64,000 nucleotides of DNA from Fimbriimonas ginsengisoli Gsoil 348. GTDB lineage: Bacteria > Armatimonadota > Fimbriimonadia > Fimbriimonadales > Fimbriimonadaceae. Location of the stretch: contig CAMCVK010000004.1 of NCBI GenBank assembly GCA_945881865.1, forward strand, positions 124,001 to 188,000, in the 5' to 3' direction. The notes under the pieces were generated by a model. It had not been told where the DNA came from and searched no databases. It saw nothing but the letters and a program-made list of their open reading frames with translations. A program made the position numbers and the translations under genes. This document shows positions 42,108 through 51,294 of the stretch, piece by piece; within the stretch, counting starts at the first letter, position 1; every line of letters begins with the position of its first letter.

Positions 42108-42673
42108 TGAAAGACCTCAGACCGTGTGGCCATTTTTAGCGTGGAGGTTGCTGTGTCGGCAAAGCCGGAAAGCAGCGCAGCAATGATATAGCTTGACACT
42201 AAGCAGACCACCGACAGCACCGCGAAAAGCACAAGTAGAGCGAGTGCCGCAATCGCTTGAGGGGTCGGTCGTAGATTTCCAGCAAGAAACAGCATTGCAC
42301 CAATAACGCCAGTTAGGAGATCAAGGGCAGAAAGTTCTCCGAATGCCCGGACCACTCTCGCACCAACCTTCAACACAGTGTAAGTCCCGTCAGAGGACAT
42401 CTGCTGCACTTGACGGCTTCGGACGTGAGAAATTCTTAAAATGATGACGGCAACGGCCACCGCAAAGAGGATGGCCAACAGCATCCCTAGGTACGTCAGA
42501 AAGTCCGCTTTCACGGTAAACAGCCCGAAAAATAACACACCGGCCGCCAGTAAACGGCTGAGCGCCGAGAGCGTGCATACGGCTCGGATCAGACCTGCAC
42601 CCGCCTGAATAAGATAATCCCCGTTATCAAGACTCTGGAGAATGCGATCCACATAATTGATAAACCCAAGCAT
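42104..42673 (-). CDS. Four-helix membrane protein of unknown function
   Basis: The 189-residue product has four hydrophobic helices in two pairs (about residues 35-55, 60-82, 113-133 and 140-168) with a polar loop between. No motif is recognised. TACTAT at 42681-42686 on the minus strand ends 7 nt before the ATG, a leaderless-type promoter. It is coupled to the YARHG gene, suggesting a joint envelope role. Confidence 0.7.
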   Translation of the reverse strand: MLGFINYVDRILQSLDNGDYLIQAGAGLIRAVCTLSALSRLLAAGVLFFGLFTVKADFLTYLGMLLAILFAVAVAVIILRISHVRSRQVQQMSSDGTYTVLKVGARVVRAFGELSALDLLTGVIGAMLFLAGNLRPTPQAIAALALLVLFAVLSVVCLVSSYIIAALLSGFADTATSTLKMATRSEVFQ

Positions 42674-42680
42674 AGGGTGG

Positions 42681-42686
42681 ATAGTA
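42681..42686 (-). promoter_or_regulatory. -10 element TACTAT placed for a leaderless transcript
   Basis: On the minus strand TACTAT ends 7 nt before the ATG at 42673. It would drive the membrane protein-YARHG operon. Confidence 0.5.
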
Positions 42687-42770
42687 CAACATAAGTAGGC
42701 AAAGTTCGTACTTAAAATCGCGGGGAGCGACGATCGACTCCTGGCTCCTGCTCTCGAGAACTTGACAGCG

Positions 42771-42796
42771 GCCCGAAAGGAGGGGAGTACAGAGTC
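42771..42796 (+). repeat. 26-bp imperfect direct repeat flanking the fasciclin gene, copy 1
   Basis: This 26-mer matches 43398-43423 at 23 positions in the same orientation. The pair brackets the fasciclin gene and its terminator. Confidence 0.6.
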
Positions 42797-42816
42797 TAGC
42801 TCTGCAGCGGCGACGC

Positions 42817-42856
42817 AAAAAAGCCCCGCTGCGGCCGCTACGGCCAGAGCGGGGCT
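42817..42856 (-). terminator. Rho-independent terminator of the fasciclin gene
   Basis: On the minus strand the inverted arms AGCCCCGCT/AGCGGGGCT (42848-42856 and 42822-42830), with an inner GC-rich loop, are followed by a run of six T. It lies 15 bp beyond the stop of the minus-strand fasciclin gene. Confidence 0.9.
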
Positions 42857-42871
42857 CGGTGCTCGCTAGCC

Positions 42872-43273
42872 TTAGGCCGGCATCAGAACGGTGTCGATCA
42901 CGTGGATCATGCCGTTCGAAGCTTCGATGTCTGCGGTGACGACCATCGCGTCGTTGATCTTAACGCCGTCCATAGCGCTAACCATTACGTTGCTTCCCTG
43001 TACGGTCATTGCTTCGCTCATCGTCATCACGTCAGCGGCCATTACCTTTCCGGCAACAACATGGTAAGTGAGGATAGCCGTCAGCTTCTCCTTGTCAGCA
43101 AGTACTGCCGCGAGGGTCTCGGCAGGAATCTTGGCAAATGCGTCGTCCGTCGGGGCGAAGACGGTGAACGGGCCGGGACCGCTCAGGGTCTCGACGAGGT
43201 CGGCTGCGGTGAGGGCGGTGACGAGGGTTTTGAATGAGCCGGATGCGACGGCGATTTCAACAATGTTTTGCAT
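42872..43273 (-). CDS. Fasciclin (FAS1) domain protein
   Basis: The 133-residue product is a single FAS1 domain: the H1-type block [13 protein letters not shown] (about residues 35-47), Y-H-V-V-A-G-K (about 72-78) and V-I-D-T-V-L-M (about 125-131). FAS1 domains mediate adhesion or bind small ligands. The ATG at 43273 gives the usual start of such small bacterial proteins (M-x-N-I-V-E-I-A). No signal peptide is seen, and the in-frame extension to 43363 does not provide one. The gene has its own terminator and is bracketed by 26-bp direct repeats, hinting at insertion as a cassette. Confidence 0.92.
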   Translation of the reverse strand: MQNIVEIAVASGSFKTLVTALTAADLVETLSGPGPFTVFAPTDDAFAKIPAETLAAVLADKEKLTAILTYHVVAGKVMAADVMTMSEAMTVQGSNVMVSAMDGVKINDAMVVTADIEASNGMIHVIDTVLMPA

Positions 43274-43397
43274 TTTTCGAAGTTCCTGAACGTTTTGAAG
43301 GAAAATTCCTCCTTTCCTTCTTACGCGCATCGCGCCGGGATCGTTTTGCCTCAGGAAAAACAAAGCGTTTGTTCGTGAGATTCAAGACAGCGATTCT

Positions 43398-43423
43398 GCC
43401 CGGAAGGAGGGGAGCTCAGAGTG
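43398..43423 (+). repeat. 26-bp imperfect direct repeat flanking the fasciclin gene, copy 2
   Basis: This is the partner of 42771-42796. It spans the stop codon of the minus-strand helicase gene. Confidence 0.6.
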
Positions 43424-45644
43424 AATCGATCAGCCGCTGGAGGTTCTGCACCGTCAACGGTTTGTCGATCGGCTCGTTGCCGCTTTCGCAGCGGGGGGAG
43501 AGCAGGCAGGCCGGGCAGCCATCGCGGCAGGGGCAAGACGTCGCGAGCTCCAAAGCCGCGCGAACGATCTCCGGCCAAGCCGCATAGACCGCCTCGGCGA
43601 GGCCGACCCCGCCCGGTACCCGGTCGTAGATCGCGACCCCCGGCCGACCCGTTTCCGGACCGTAGGCATACCAAGTCGAGCCGAGATCGCCCCGGTCGCA
43701 CCCGGCAAACCACGGCGCAACCGCCATCAGCGCGTGCTCGGCCCCGTGCACTCCGCCAATCTGCGCCGCCATATCATCATCCAGCGAAAGAGCAGGAAAA
43801 TCACAACGCACGCCATACGTATCGAACGTTTGCACGGGGAGATCGAGGTCAACCATGTCGTAAACCTGCTCGCCATCCAGGGCTTTGCGGCGGTAGCCAA
43901 TCACCTGATCCGACACGGTGCACGAAACCAAACGACGGCCATCGCGAGAGTCCAGCGTTTGGCGGTCGGTCAGGCTGCTTTCCATCACCGGCTGCGTGTA
44001 GTAAGGGACCTCGGTCGGCTCCAGGTTTGCCCGGTTTGCGGCGAGGTCGAGCTCGCGCACCAGGAACGTCTGGCCGCGATGCAGGTACACCGCGCCGGGA
44101 TGGGCAGACGAAAGGGCCCGCTGAAACTCCATGCTGCCCAGCTCTTCGGCGCCGGTCATCAGCCGAATCGTGGCGCCGCCGCCGTTGCGCAGGTTCACAT
44201 TAAGGGCAGGAGAATCCACCCCGGCGTAGGCAAACTGCCCGCCAAAAAACCGCAGGTAGCCCGCCGCTTCCAGGCGTTCGGCGGCGGCCAAGGCCCCGGG
44301 CGAGTAGTGAATCAGCTCGCTGGGCGCAAGCGGACGCTCATGCGCGGCGCACTTCAGGTGCTCACTGAGGATCGTCGGGTTGTCGGGCTGGATGACGGCG
44401 CGCTCGCTGGTACGTCCAAATAGCCGGTCCGGGTTGCGAAGCAGGAACTGCTCCAGCGGGTCGGCGGCGGCCACCATAATCGCCAGCCCGGCGCGGCTGC
44501 CTCGTCCGGCACGCCCGGCTTGTTGCCAAAAACTTGCCTGGCTGCCCGGGTAGCCGTTCATGACAACGGCGTCGAGCCCGCCAACATCTACGCCCAGCTC
44601 CATCGCGCTGGTTGCGCTCAGGCCGCGCAGCTCGCCCCGGAAGAAGCTCTGCTCGATGTTGCGTCGCTCCTTCACGGTGTATCCGGCGCGGTAGCTCTCC
44701 ATCGTGGCCGGGTCGATGCCGACCTCCTCCAACCTTCGGCGCGTCGCCTTGAGCACGAGTTCGGCCGAGACCCGCGTTCGGCTGAAAGCAAGGGTTCGTT
44801 GGTTAGCCTGAACGAGGCTGACGACGATCTCCGATGTGGTGGCGTTGGTGCCAAGCGGAGTGCCGTCGCTTCGGCGCGGCGGAGACCAAAGAATGTAGGT
44901 GCGGCGGCCGCGCGGGCTTCCGTCGTCGTTGACAATCGTCGCCTCCCGCCCGGTTAAGAGGCGGAAGTGCTCGGCCGGATTGCCGGTGGTGGCGCTGCAG
45001 GCGATGATCTGCGGGTTCGATCGGTACGCCTCGCACTGCCTTAGGAGGCGCCGAAGGACATTGCCGACGTGAGATCCGAAGATCCCCCGGTAAACGTGGA
45101 CCTCGTCGATGACGATGAGCCGGAGCGACTTTAGGAATCGCGCCCAGTTTTGGTGGCCGGGCAGAATCCCAACGTGCAGCATGTCGGGGTTGGTGAACAC
45201 CACCTGCGCACTACGGCGGATCGCGGCGCGCTGCGATTGCGGGGTGTCGCCGTCGTAAACCCCCGCGCTTAGTGAGGTTCCCGCCAGGCTGCGGAGCCGC
45301 TCCAATTGGTCCTGCGCCAGGGCTTTGGTGGGGAAAAGGTATAGGGCGCGGGCCATGGGTTCGGCGTGAGCCAGTTGCAGGGTGGGAACGACGTAGGCAA
45401 GGCTCTTGCCGGAGCTTGTGCCGGTCGTCACGAGGACGTCCTCGCGGCGTTGCCAAGCCGAAATCGCCTCGGCCTGGTGCGAGAATAGGCTTTCAAAACC
45501 GGCGGCGGCTAGCCGCGCCAGCACGGCTGGATGCAGCCCTTCCGGCGTTTCTGCATACCGCCCCTCCCGGACTTCTTCCTCATGGAGGTAGGCGATTTGC
45601 TCGGCAAAGCGTTCCCAGTTGGGCGGATTACTCGCTTCGGCCAC
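43416..45644 (-). CDS. MrfA/YprA-type DEAD/DEAH-box helicase with DUF1998 zinc domain
   Basis: The 742-residue product is a superfamily 2 helicase. Walker A reads T-T-G-T-S-S-G-K-S (about residues 74-82), motif II is D-E-V-H (about 173-176), motif III is S-A-T-T (about 213-216), and motif VI lies within Q-Q-A-G-R-A-G-R (about 386-393). The C-terminal DUF1998 region ends with a four-Cys cluster, C-P-C-R-D-G-C-P-A-C followed by a fifth Cys (about residues 701-718). Bacillus MrfA, of this family, repairs mitomycin C-type DNA damage with an exonuclease partner; no such partner is adjacent. The start codon lies 17 bp inside tatC, so translation is probably coupled. Confidence 0.88.
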   Translation of the reverse strand: MAEASNPPNWERFAEQIAYLHEEEVREGRYAETPEGLHPAVLARLAAAGFESLFSHQAEAISAWQRREDVLVTTGTSSGKSLAYVVPTLQLAHAEPMARALYLFPTKALAQDQLERLRSLAGTSLSAGVYDGDTPQSQRAAIRRSAQVVFTNPDMLHVGILPGHQNWARFLKSLRLIVIDEVHVYRGIFGSHVGNVLRRLLRQCEAYRSNPQIIACSATTGNPAEHFRLLTGREATIVNDDGSPRGRRTYILWSPPRRSDGTPLGTNATTSEIVVSLVQANQRTLAFSRTRVSAELVLKATRRRLEEVGIDPATMESYRAGYTVKERRNIEQSFFRGELRGLSATSAMELGVDVGGLDAVVMNGYPGSQASFWQQAGRAGRGSRAGLAIMVAAADPLEQFLLRNPDRLFGRTSERAVIQPDNPTILSEHLKCAAHERPLAPSELIHYSPGALAAAERLEAAGYLRFFGGQFAYAGVDSPALNVNLRNGGGATIRLMTGAEELGSMEFQRALSSAHPGAVYLHRGQTFLVRELDLAANRANLEPTEVPYYTQPVMESSLTDRQTLDSRDGRRLVSCTVSDQVIGYRRKALDGEQVYDMVDLDLPVQTFDTYGVRCDFPALSLDDDMAAQIGGVHGAEHALMAVAPWFAGCDRGDLGSTWYAYGPETGRPGVAIYDRVPGGVGLAEAVYAAWPEIVRAALELATSCPCRDGCPACLLSPRCESGNEPIDKPLTVQNLQRLIDSL

Positions 45645-46545
45645 GCCGGTTCATCGCTTCCTCGTCGGTCGCCTCGGGTTGGATGGGTTCGTCATCTTCC
45701 GGTGTCGGTTCGATCACATAGGCGGCCTCCTCGGCAGCGGCCAGTCGCTCCTTCTTCCGTTGGGTGAGGCGAACGAAGTACACGCTGAGGAGGAACAGAA
45801 TGACCATCGGAATGGCCATCATCAGCATCGAAAAGGCGTCGTTGCTCGGCGTGATGATGGCTGCCGCAACAAAGATGACCGTGGCTGCCTGGCGCCAGTA
45901 TTGCACCAAGACTTCGGCCGAAAGCAGTCCGACGGCACCCAGCGCATACACCACCAGCGGGAGCTGGAAGCCGATGCCAAACGCCAGCATCATCTTCAGG
46001 ATGAAGTAGATCATCGAGCCGGCGGTCTGCGTGATGTCGATTCCAGGGAAGGAGTCGCTGAACGAAACGAACCAGGAGATCGCGCTAGGGATGATCAGCC
46101 AGCAGAATCCGGCACCCAGGGCAAATAGGAAGAGGCTCAGCGGCGCTAGCCTTTTCACGGGGAGCTGTTCGTTTTGTTTGAGAGCCGGCGCGACAAAGCC
46201 CCAGACTTCGTTAACAAGGAAAGGAAAAACGATGACCAGGCCAATCGTGAGCGACAGCCGAAACTTCAGCATGAAGAGGTCGGTGACGTTCAGCACGACC
46301 TCGATGTATTTGGTGCCTTTCGGGAGGTTGGGAACGATGGCCCGGTCGATCACCTGGGTCATGTACTCATACAGGTAAGGGAAAAGCACCCAGCCAATCA
46401 CCCAGCCGACCACCAAGTACACGACCGCGCGAATGATTCGGTCGCGCAGCTCTTCGAGATGTTCGACGAGGGTTAGGCGAAACTCATCCGGATCGCCGGT
46501 GTAGTCGCGCTTCGTTTTGACTTTTCGGCCGGGCAGGATTGGCAT
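45628..46545 (-). CDS. tatC: Sec-independent protein translocase TatC
   Basis: TatC is the receptor of the twin-arginine export system. The 305-residue product has six membrane helices, the N-terminal H-L-E-E-L-R-D-R-I (about residues 29-37), F-V-A-P-A-L-K-Q-N-E (about 126-135) with the conserved Glu, and a long charged C-terminal tail (about 265-305). It is somewhat longer than the usual 250 because of that tail and an N-terminal extension. AAAGGA precedes the ATG. No tatA/tatB gene is nearby. The coupling to the helicase gene is positional only. Confidence 0.94.
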   Translation of the reverse strand: MPILPGRKVKTKRDYTGDPDEFRLTLVEHLEELRDRIIRAVVYLVVGWVIGWVLFPYLYEYMTQVIDRAIVPNLPKGTKYIEVVLNVTDLFMLKFRLSLTIGLVIVFPFLVNEVWGFVAPALKQNEQLPVKRLAPLSLFLFALGAGFCWLIIPSAISWFVSFSDSFPGIDITQTAGSMIYFILKMMLAFGIGFQLPLVVYALGAVGLLSAEVLVQYWRQAATVIFVAAAIITPSNDAFSMLMMAIPMVILFLLSVYFVRLTQRKKERLAAAEEAAYVIEPTPEDDEPIQPEATDEEAMNRRGRSE

Positions 46546-46586
46546 TTCCTTTCAGTCAGAGTACCGCCGACGGCTTGGTCGGGCGT

Positions 46587-46624
46587 AAAAAAAGCCACGG
46601 CAGGAAGCAAGTTCCAACCGTGGC
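46587..46624 (-). terminator. Rho-independent terminator
   Basis: On the minus strand GCCACGG and CCGTGGC (46618-46624 with 46594-46600) form a stem followed by seven T residues. It lies 17 bp after the stop of the Gly-rich secreted protein gene and before tatC. Confidence 0.88.
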
Positions 46625-46641
46625 GGTTCGAAAGCCGTGGG

Positions 46642-48240
46642 TCAGCGCTCGAGGGTGAAGATTCGCAGGCTTCGGATTCGGATGAAGGAAGCTTCGGCTG
46701 CGACAGGTGCGCCTTGTCGGCCACCAAATCCAGCTCCCGCAGCCGGTCCGCCCGAAGGGCCACCAAAGCGACCGAGCTTCGTATTGCCCGGGATCTCTTG
46801 GCGAAGCTGGATGTCCGGCGTGAACGACTTGTCGCTACCGCCGCCCGCTGCGCCACCGAATCCGCCCGGTCGACTAGCCGGACCGAATCCAGCCGGAGGG
46901 CCACCGGGGCCGCCAGGACCACGGCCACCAGGGCCACCAGGGCCAAATCCACCCGGAGCGGCTCCGGCACCAGGTGCCGCCGATCCGCCGCCGATTCCGC
47001 CACCAAAGCCAAATCCGGCAAGGTCAGCTCCGGCCGCCTTCACGTCCACGGTTTCTTCGCGAACGACCTTCGTCACTCGCTTGCTGTCGAGGTCGAACCA
47101 GACGGTCTCGTTGACGCTTACTTTGAAGTCGTTCTTGAATCCGGCGCCTGCTTTCGCAAGCTTGCTAGCCTCGAGCGAGTTGTCGGCGACTTCGATGACG
47201 TTGCGGAACTTCACGCAAGGTCGGTTTCGCTCCCACTCCAGGCCAAGGAACTCGCCTCGGGCCGGGATGGTTCGAACGACGCTCGTCACGTCGTTCAGCT
47301 TCTCAAGGTCGAGGAAGCCGGTCTGGAAGCTGGATGACCAGGAGTCGCCCGGTCGAACGCGCTTCTCAGGAAGCGTCGGAAGCGGGAACGATCCGTAGAG
47401 ATCGAGTCGGTTTGCTTCGCCGGTGGTTCCTTCGAAGGTGATGTACGGCGGGATGGATCCCCACTTTTGGATTCCGGTGTCGGAAACCTTCATGTAGATG
47501 GGAGCCATTTCGTAGTCGTAATACCGCTTGGCTTCGGACGATCCGGTCGTCGTGAGGTCGGCGTAGTCCTTGCCTCGGTTCGGCAACGGCTGCATGCGAA
47601 GGAGCGACTGAACAAAGGTCTGACCCTTGATCACAACCGGCTCAACCGACTGGACGGCGTAGAGCATGCGAATGGTTTCGCCTTCCTGCGGGAACTCTGC
47701 TGCCTTGCCGCCTAGCTTGTTCTGGCTCTCGGTGATGGCGGAGAGCACGGATCGCTGCTCAATTCGGTAGATCAGTTCTTCGCCAGGGGTGAAGTTGTAG
47801 CGGAGTCGCGCGCCACCGGCGGGGAGCTTGATGCCAGCCTTTCGGTCGATCGTGATTTTGACCGAGGAGCTGTCCACTCGTCGCGGCTGGTCTCCGGCTT
47901 CGGCAAAAAGAACCGCTTCGAGCGTAGTGGTTTCGCCCGGCTTGGTGTCCGAAATTCCTCGGCCCTTAACGTCAAGTACGTATTCGAAGTAACCGCGGCC
48001 GACGTTCTTTCCGGCCTTATTCTTCGGCTGCACAAAACCAGGTCGGGTCGCGTCAATCAGCTTGCCGTCGAGAAAAATTCCGACGTACCCGGATGCCGGG
48101 ATGCTGGATGCCGGGAATCGGATCTGGATCTTCTCCTTAATCCTCTCGCCGTCGAACGGTCGCATGAGGTTGAATGGCGCCTGGGCCATAACCGCCCCCG
48201 AAACCGTCAACAAGGCTACGCTACCAATCCATCGCTTCAT
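46642..48240 (-). CDS. Secreted protein with Gly/Pro-rich C-terminal region, unknown function
   Basis: The 532-residue product has a signal peptide (M-K-R-W start, cleavage near V-M-A-Q, about residue 19), a beta-rich N-terminal domain (about 20-130), and a middle domain (about 130-400) with several D-W/D-S-W and Y-blocks. A low-complexity Gly/Pro stretch of about 80 residues (near 415-495) and a short basic end follow. The middle part resembles DUF6263-like outer-surface proteins only vaguely. The ATG at 48240 is chosen because the longer in-frame opening lacks a signal sequence and runs into the divergent promoter; AAGGAA precedes it. It is transcribed alone and ends in a strong terminator. 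Confidence 0.8.
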   Translation of the reverse strand: MKRWIGSVALLTVSGAVMAQAPFNLMRPFDGERIKEKIQIRFPASSIPASGYVGIFLDGKLIDATRPGFVQPKNKAGKNVGRGYFEYVLDVKGRGISDTKPGETTTLEAVLFAEAGDQPRRVDSSSVKITIDRKAGIKLPAGGARLRYNFTPGEELIYRIEQRSVLSAITESQNKLGGKAAEFPQEGETIRMLYAVQSVEPVVIKGQTFVQSLLRMQPLPNRGKDYADLTTTGSSEAKRYYDYEMAPIYMKVSDTGIQKWGSIPPYITFEGTTGEANRLDLYGSFPLPTLPEKRVRPGDSWSSSFQTGFLDLEKLNDVTSVVRTIPARGEFLGLEWERNRPCVKFRNVIEVADNSLEASKLAKAGAGFKNDFKVSVNETVWFDLDSKRVTKVVREETVDVKAAGADLAGFGFGGGIGGGSAAPGAGAAPGGFGPGGPGGRGPGGPGGPPAGFGPASRPGGFGGAAGGGSDKSFTPDIQLRQEIPGNTKLGRFGGPSGGPAAGAGFGGRQGAPVAAEASFIRIRSLRIFTLER

Positions 48241-48370
48241 TAGAAATTCCTTACCTCGTACGTTCGCGGGAGTGAACCCGCATGAGACGCTTTGCCTCAC
48301 CTTGTAAGACGTGATTTCTTCTCTTGATGTCACAAAAAAACCTGCATCGTTCCGGGTCTCTCATTCGTTG

Positions 48371-48376
48371 CATAAT
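48371..48376 (+). promoter_or_regulatory. -10 element CATAAT placed for a leaderless helicase transcript
   Basis: CATAAT ends 6 nt before the ATG at 48383. It supports this start against an in-frame codon at 48311. Confidence 0.55.
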
Positions 48377-48382
48377 AGACTC

Positions 48383-50701
48383 ATGTCCACCGGTTTTACT
48401 GCCGACGAACCGAAAATGCCCTCCGTTGAACGGGCACCATCGGCCAGAACCGACGGTGATGAAAATTTTGCGACCGGCGCGTTGGATCTCGCCGGCCTGA
48501 ACCCGGAACAGCGCGAGGCCGTGGTGCATCCGGGTGGGCCGATGCTCGTTTTCGCTGGGGCCGGTTCCGGCAAAACCCGCGTGATCACCTATCGCATTGC
48601 CCGGCTCATTTACGAGGGCGTGCCTCCGGCCCGGATTTTGGCCGTGACCTTTACGAACAAGGCGGCGCGCGAGCTTCGGGAGCGGGTCGAACACCTGATG
48701 GGCTACACCGATCGCGGGATGTGGATCGGGACGTTCCACTCGCTGTGCAGCCGCCTGCTCCGCATCGACGGAAAGGCCATTGGCCTCGACCCCAACTTCG
48801 TGATCTACGACGACGGAGATCAATTGGCGATCATCCGGGACATCCTCAAGCAGATGAACATCGACGACAAGTCGATTCAGCCCCGGGCGGTTCTCTCCGA
48901 AATTTCAAACGCAAAGGAAAAGCTTCATTCGCCAGAACGGTACACGGACCGAGCGGCGAGCTACTTCGAAAAAATTGTCGCCCAGATTTTTCCGAAGTAC
49001 AACCAGCGGCTGGCCAAGGCCAACGCGTTGGATTTCGACGACATTCTAGGCTACGCAAACCGATTGCTGGAGCAGCGCCAAGATATTCGCGAAAAGTACC
49101 AGGAGCGATTTCTGCATGTGCTGGTGGATGAGTATCAGGACGTAAACTTTGCCCAGTACAACCTGGTGCACCTTCTCGCCGGAAAGCACCGCAATATCGT
49201 CGTCGTTGGCGACGATGATCAGAGCATTTATGCTTGGCGCGGGGCCGACGTCGCGCTGATTTTGCGATTCGGCAGCGATTATCCAGACGCGAAAATCATC
49301 AAGCTGGAGAGAAACTACCGGTCCACGAAAACAATTTTGGCGGCCGCCAACGCGGTGATTTCGCGCAATCGGTCGCGTGCCAGCAAAGAGCTTTGGACGG
49401 AGAACGAGCAAGGGAAGTCGATCTCGTTGATGCAAGCGGGAACCGAACAGGATGAGGGACGGCTCGTCGCCGAACGGATCCAAACCGAGGTCAATCGCGC
49501 CACCCGCAAGTTCCGCGATTTTGCGGTTCTGTACCGAACCAACGCCCAAAGCCGCATCCTGGAAGAAGCGTTTCTGTCGGCCCGGATCCCCCATGTGCTG
49601 GTGGGCGGCCAGCGGTTCTACGAGCGAAAGGAAATCAAGGACATGCTGGCGTACCTTCGATTGACGCACAACCCACAGGATGAGGCCGCCTTTAACCGCT
49701 GCATCAACACACCAACGCGCGGAATCGGCGCGACTGCCCTAGCGAAGATCGCGGAAACCGCCACCCGGCGGGGCGTCTCGCTTTCGGAAGCCGCGAGCGA
49801 CCAAGAGCTTCAGAACAGCCTGACGAAGAAAACGGCCTCTTCTCTGCGCAGCTTCCTGGGCGGGCTGGAAGATGCCCGAAACGTCGCACAGGGCGGGTCG
49901 ATTACGGAAACGTTGCGCGGCCTAATGACTTCCAGCGGGATGATCGACGCGCTGAAGGCCGAAGGAAGCCAAGACTCGATCGCGCGGCTTGAGAACCTCC
50001 AGGAAATGCTGAACGTGACGGCCGAATATGACGCGACGGCCGACGAACCTTCGTTGGGTGCGTTTCTCGAAGGAGTTTCGCTTGTGGCGGATGTCGATGC
50101 CCTGACGGGCGAGAATGGCGACGCGGTGACGCTGATGACTCTTCACAGCGCAAAGGGGCTCGAGTTTCCGGTCGTGTTCTTGGCCGGGCTTGAGGAAGGA
50201 ATTTTCCCGCATGCTCGCTCGTTGGCGTCCGATAAAGAATTGGAAGAAGAGCGTCGGCTGGCCTACGTCGGCATGACCCGTGCCCGCGAAGAACTTCACC
50301 TGCTGCACGCCCACCGTCGGTCCACCTACGGCACGCCGAACTTCAATCCTCGCTCGCGCTTTCTGGATGAGGTCCCGGCCGAACTGCTCAGCGCGGAAGG
50401 CGAGTACGCCTATGCGCCAGGTGGCCGCAGCGGGAACCTAGGCTACGAGCGAGGCGGAAGTTATCAATCCGGGCAACGGGCCACCCCGAGCGTGATGGCG
50501 GAACCAGAGCAGAAAAAGAAAGCGCCTGACTGGAAGCCACCGTTTACGGTCGGGCAGGCAGTGATCCACCAAAAATTCGGTCGCGGTGTCGTGGTGGCCT
50601 GCATGCCGGTGCGCGATGATGTCGAAGTCACCGTTGCGTTTCCGGGAGACCTTGGGGTGAAGAAACTTGCGCAGCGATTCGCTAAATTAGAGGCGGTGTG
50701 A
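48383..50701 (+). CDS. pcrA: UvrD/PcrA-type DNA helicase
   Basis: This superfamily 1A 3'-5' helicase acts in repair and replication restart. The 772-residue product has the Q-motif L-N-P-E-Q-R-E-A-V (about 39-47), Walker A A-G-A-G-S-G-K-T-R (about 57-65), motif II L-V-D-E-Y-Q-D (about 248-254), motif III G-D-D-D-Q-S-I-Y-A-W-R-G-A (about 276-288), and motif VI Y-V-G-M-T-R-A-R-E-E (about 629-638). A 32-residue polar extension precedes the core, and a PcrA-type C-terminal tail (P-F-T-V-G-Q-A-V-I-H-Q-K-F-G-R-G) ends the protein. The tail favours PcrA over Rep. The ATG is fixed by CATAAT 6 nt upstream. Confidence 0.93.
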   Translation: MSTGFTADEPKMPSVERAPSARTDGDENFATGALDLAGLNPEQREAVVHPGGPMLVFAGAGSGKTRVITYRIARLIYEGVPPARILAVTFTNKAARELRERVEHLMGYTDRGMWIGTFHSLCSRLLRIDGKAIGLDPNFVIYDDGDQLAIIRDILKQMNIDDKSIQPRAVLSEISNAKEKLHSPERYTDRAASYFEKIVAQIFPKYNQRLAKANALDFDDILGYANRLLEQRQDIREKYQERFLHVLVDEYQDVNFAQYNLVHLLAGKHRNIVVVGDDDQSIYAWRGADVALILRFGSDYPDAKIIKLERNYRSTKTILAAANAVISRNRSRASKELWTENEQGKSISLMQAGTEQDEGRLVAERIQTEVNRATRKFRDFAVLYRTNAQSRILEEAFLSARIPHVLVGGQRFYERKEIKDMLAYLRLTHNPQDEAAFNRCINTPTRGIGATALAKIAETATRRGVSLSEAASDQELQNSLTKKTASSLRSFLGGLEDARNVAQGGSITETLRGLMTSSGMIDALKAEGSQDSIARLENLQEMLNVTAEYDATADEPSLGAFLEGVSLVADVDALTGENGDAVTLMTLHSAKGLEFPVVFLAGLEEGIFPHARSLASDKELEEERRLAYVGMTRAREELHLLHAHRRSTYGTPNFNPRSRFLDEVPAELLSAEGEYAYAPGGRSGNLGYERGGSYQSGQRATPSVMAEPEQKKKAPDWKPPFTVGQAVIHQKFGRGVVVACMPVRDDVEVTVAFPGDLGVKKLAQRFAKLEAV

Positions 50702-51294
50702 AGCGATTTCTTCTTCTCGGAGTGCTGGCGTTGGCCGGCTGCCAGGGTGCGTCAACCGCGCCGATGCCGCTTGCAAAAGGCGCGCGGTGGAACTACGCGG
50801 TTTTCGCACCGCCGCAGCGCTACTTTGATGAGCTGAAGGTCGGCAATGCAATTAGCGTCGCCGGAACGAGCGGCTTCGAAGTTTCCAGCAACATGGGCGT
50901 TGGCCGGCTTGGGTGGAAGAACGGAATTCTTTACGCGTCGCAGACCGCTAACGCTCGGTTCGAGCCCGCCCTGCCGCTCTACACGCCGACGGTCCGGCCT
51001 AAGGCGGAACCTGGGGAAAGCGAGCCGGACGAAAATTATCGGGGAACGCTGTCGGCGGGAGGCGAAGCCATTCGGGTCACCGGACGCGTGTTTCGTGAAG
51101 AAAAGCTTCAGGCAGTGAGTGCGAACGGAGTGGAGTACAAAGCCATCCTTTGCGAAGCCGCTTTGGTAGGCGGTGGGCGCCGCTTCAACCTGAAAACCTG
51201 GTTCGTCAAAGGCATCGGTATCGTTCAGCAAGAGCAACGCGTGAACGGACGGCTCCTCGTTCAGCTTCAATTGTTGCCCCGGCAGCGTCGCTAA
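50698..51294 (+). CDS. Putative lipoprotein of unknown function
   Basis: The 198-residue product has a lipoprotein signal peptide: K-R at positions 2-3, a hydrophobic core and the lipobox L-A-G-C with Cys 15. The rest is a soluble beta-rich domain with no recognised motif. The GTG start overlaps the helicase stop (GTGA), so the genes are coupled although functionally unrelated. It is convergent with the GNAT gene, stops overlapping by 4 bp. Confidence 0.78.
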   Translation: MKRFLLLGVLALAGCQGASTAPMPLAKGARWNYAVFAPPQRYFDELKVGNAISVAGTSGFEVSSNMGVGRLGWKNGILYASQTANARFEPALPLYTPTVRPKAEPGESEPDENYRGTLSAGGEAIRVTGRVFREEKLQAVSANGVEYKAILCEAALVGGGRRFNLKTWFVKGIGIVQQEQRVNGRLLVQLQLLPRQRR

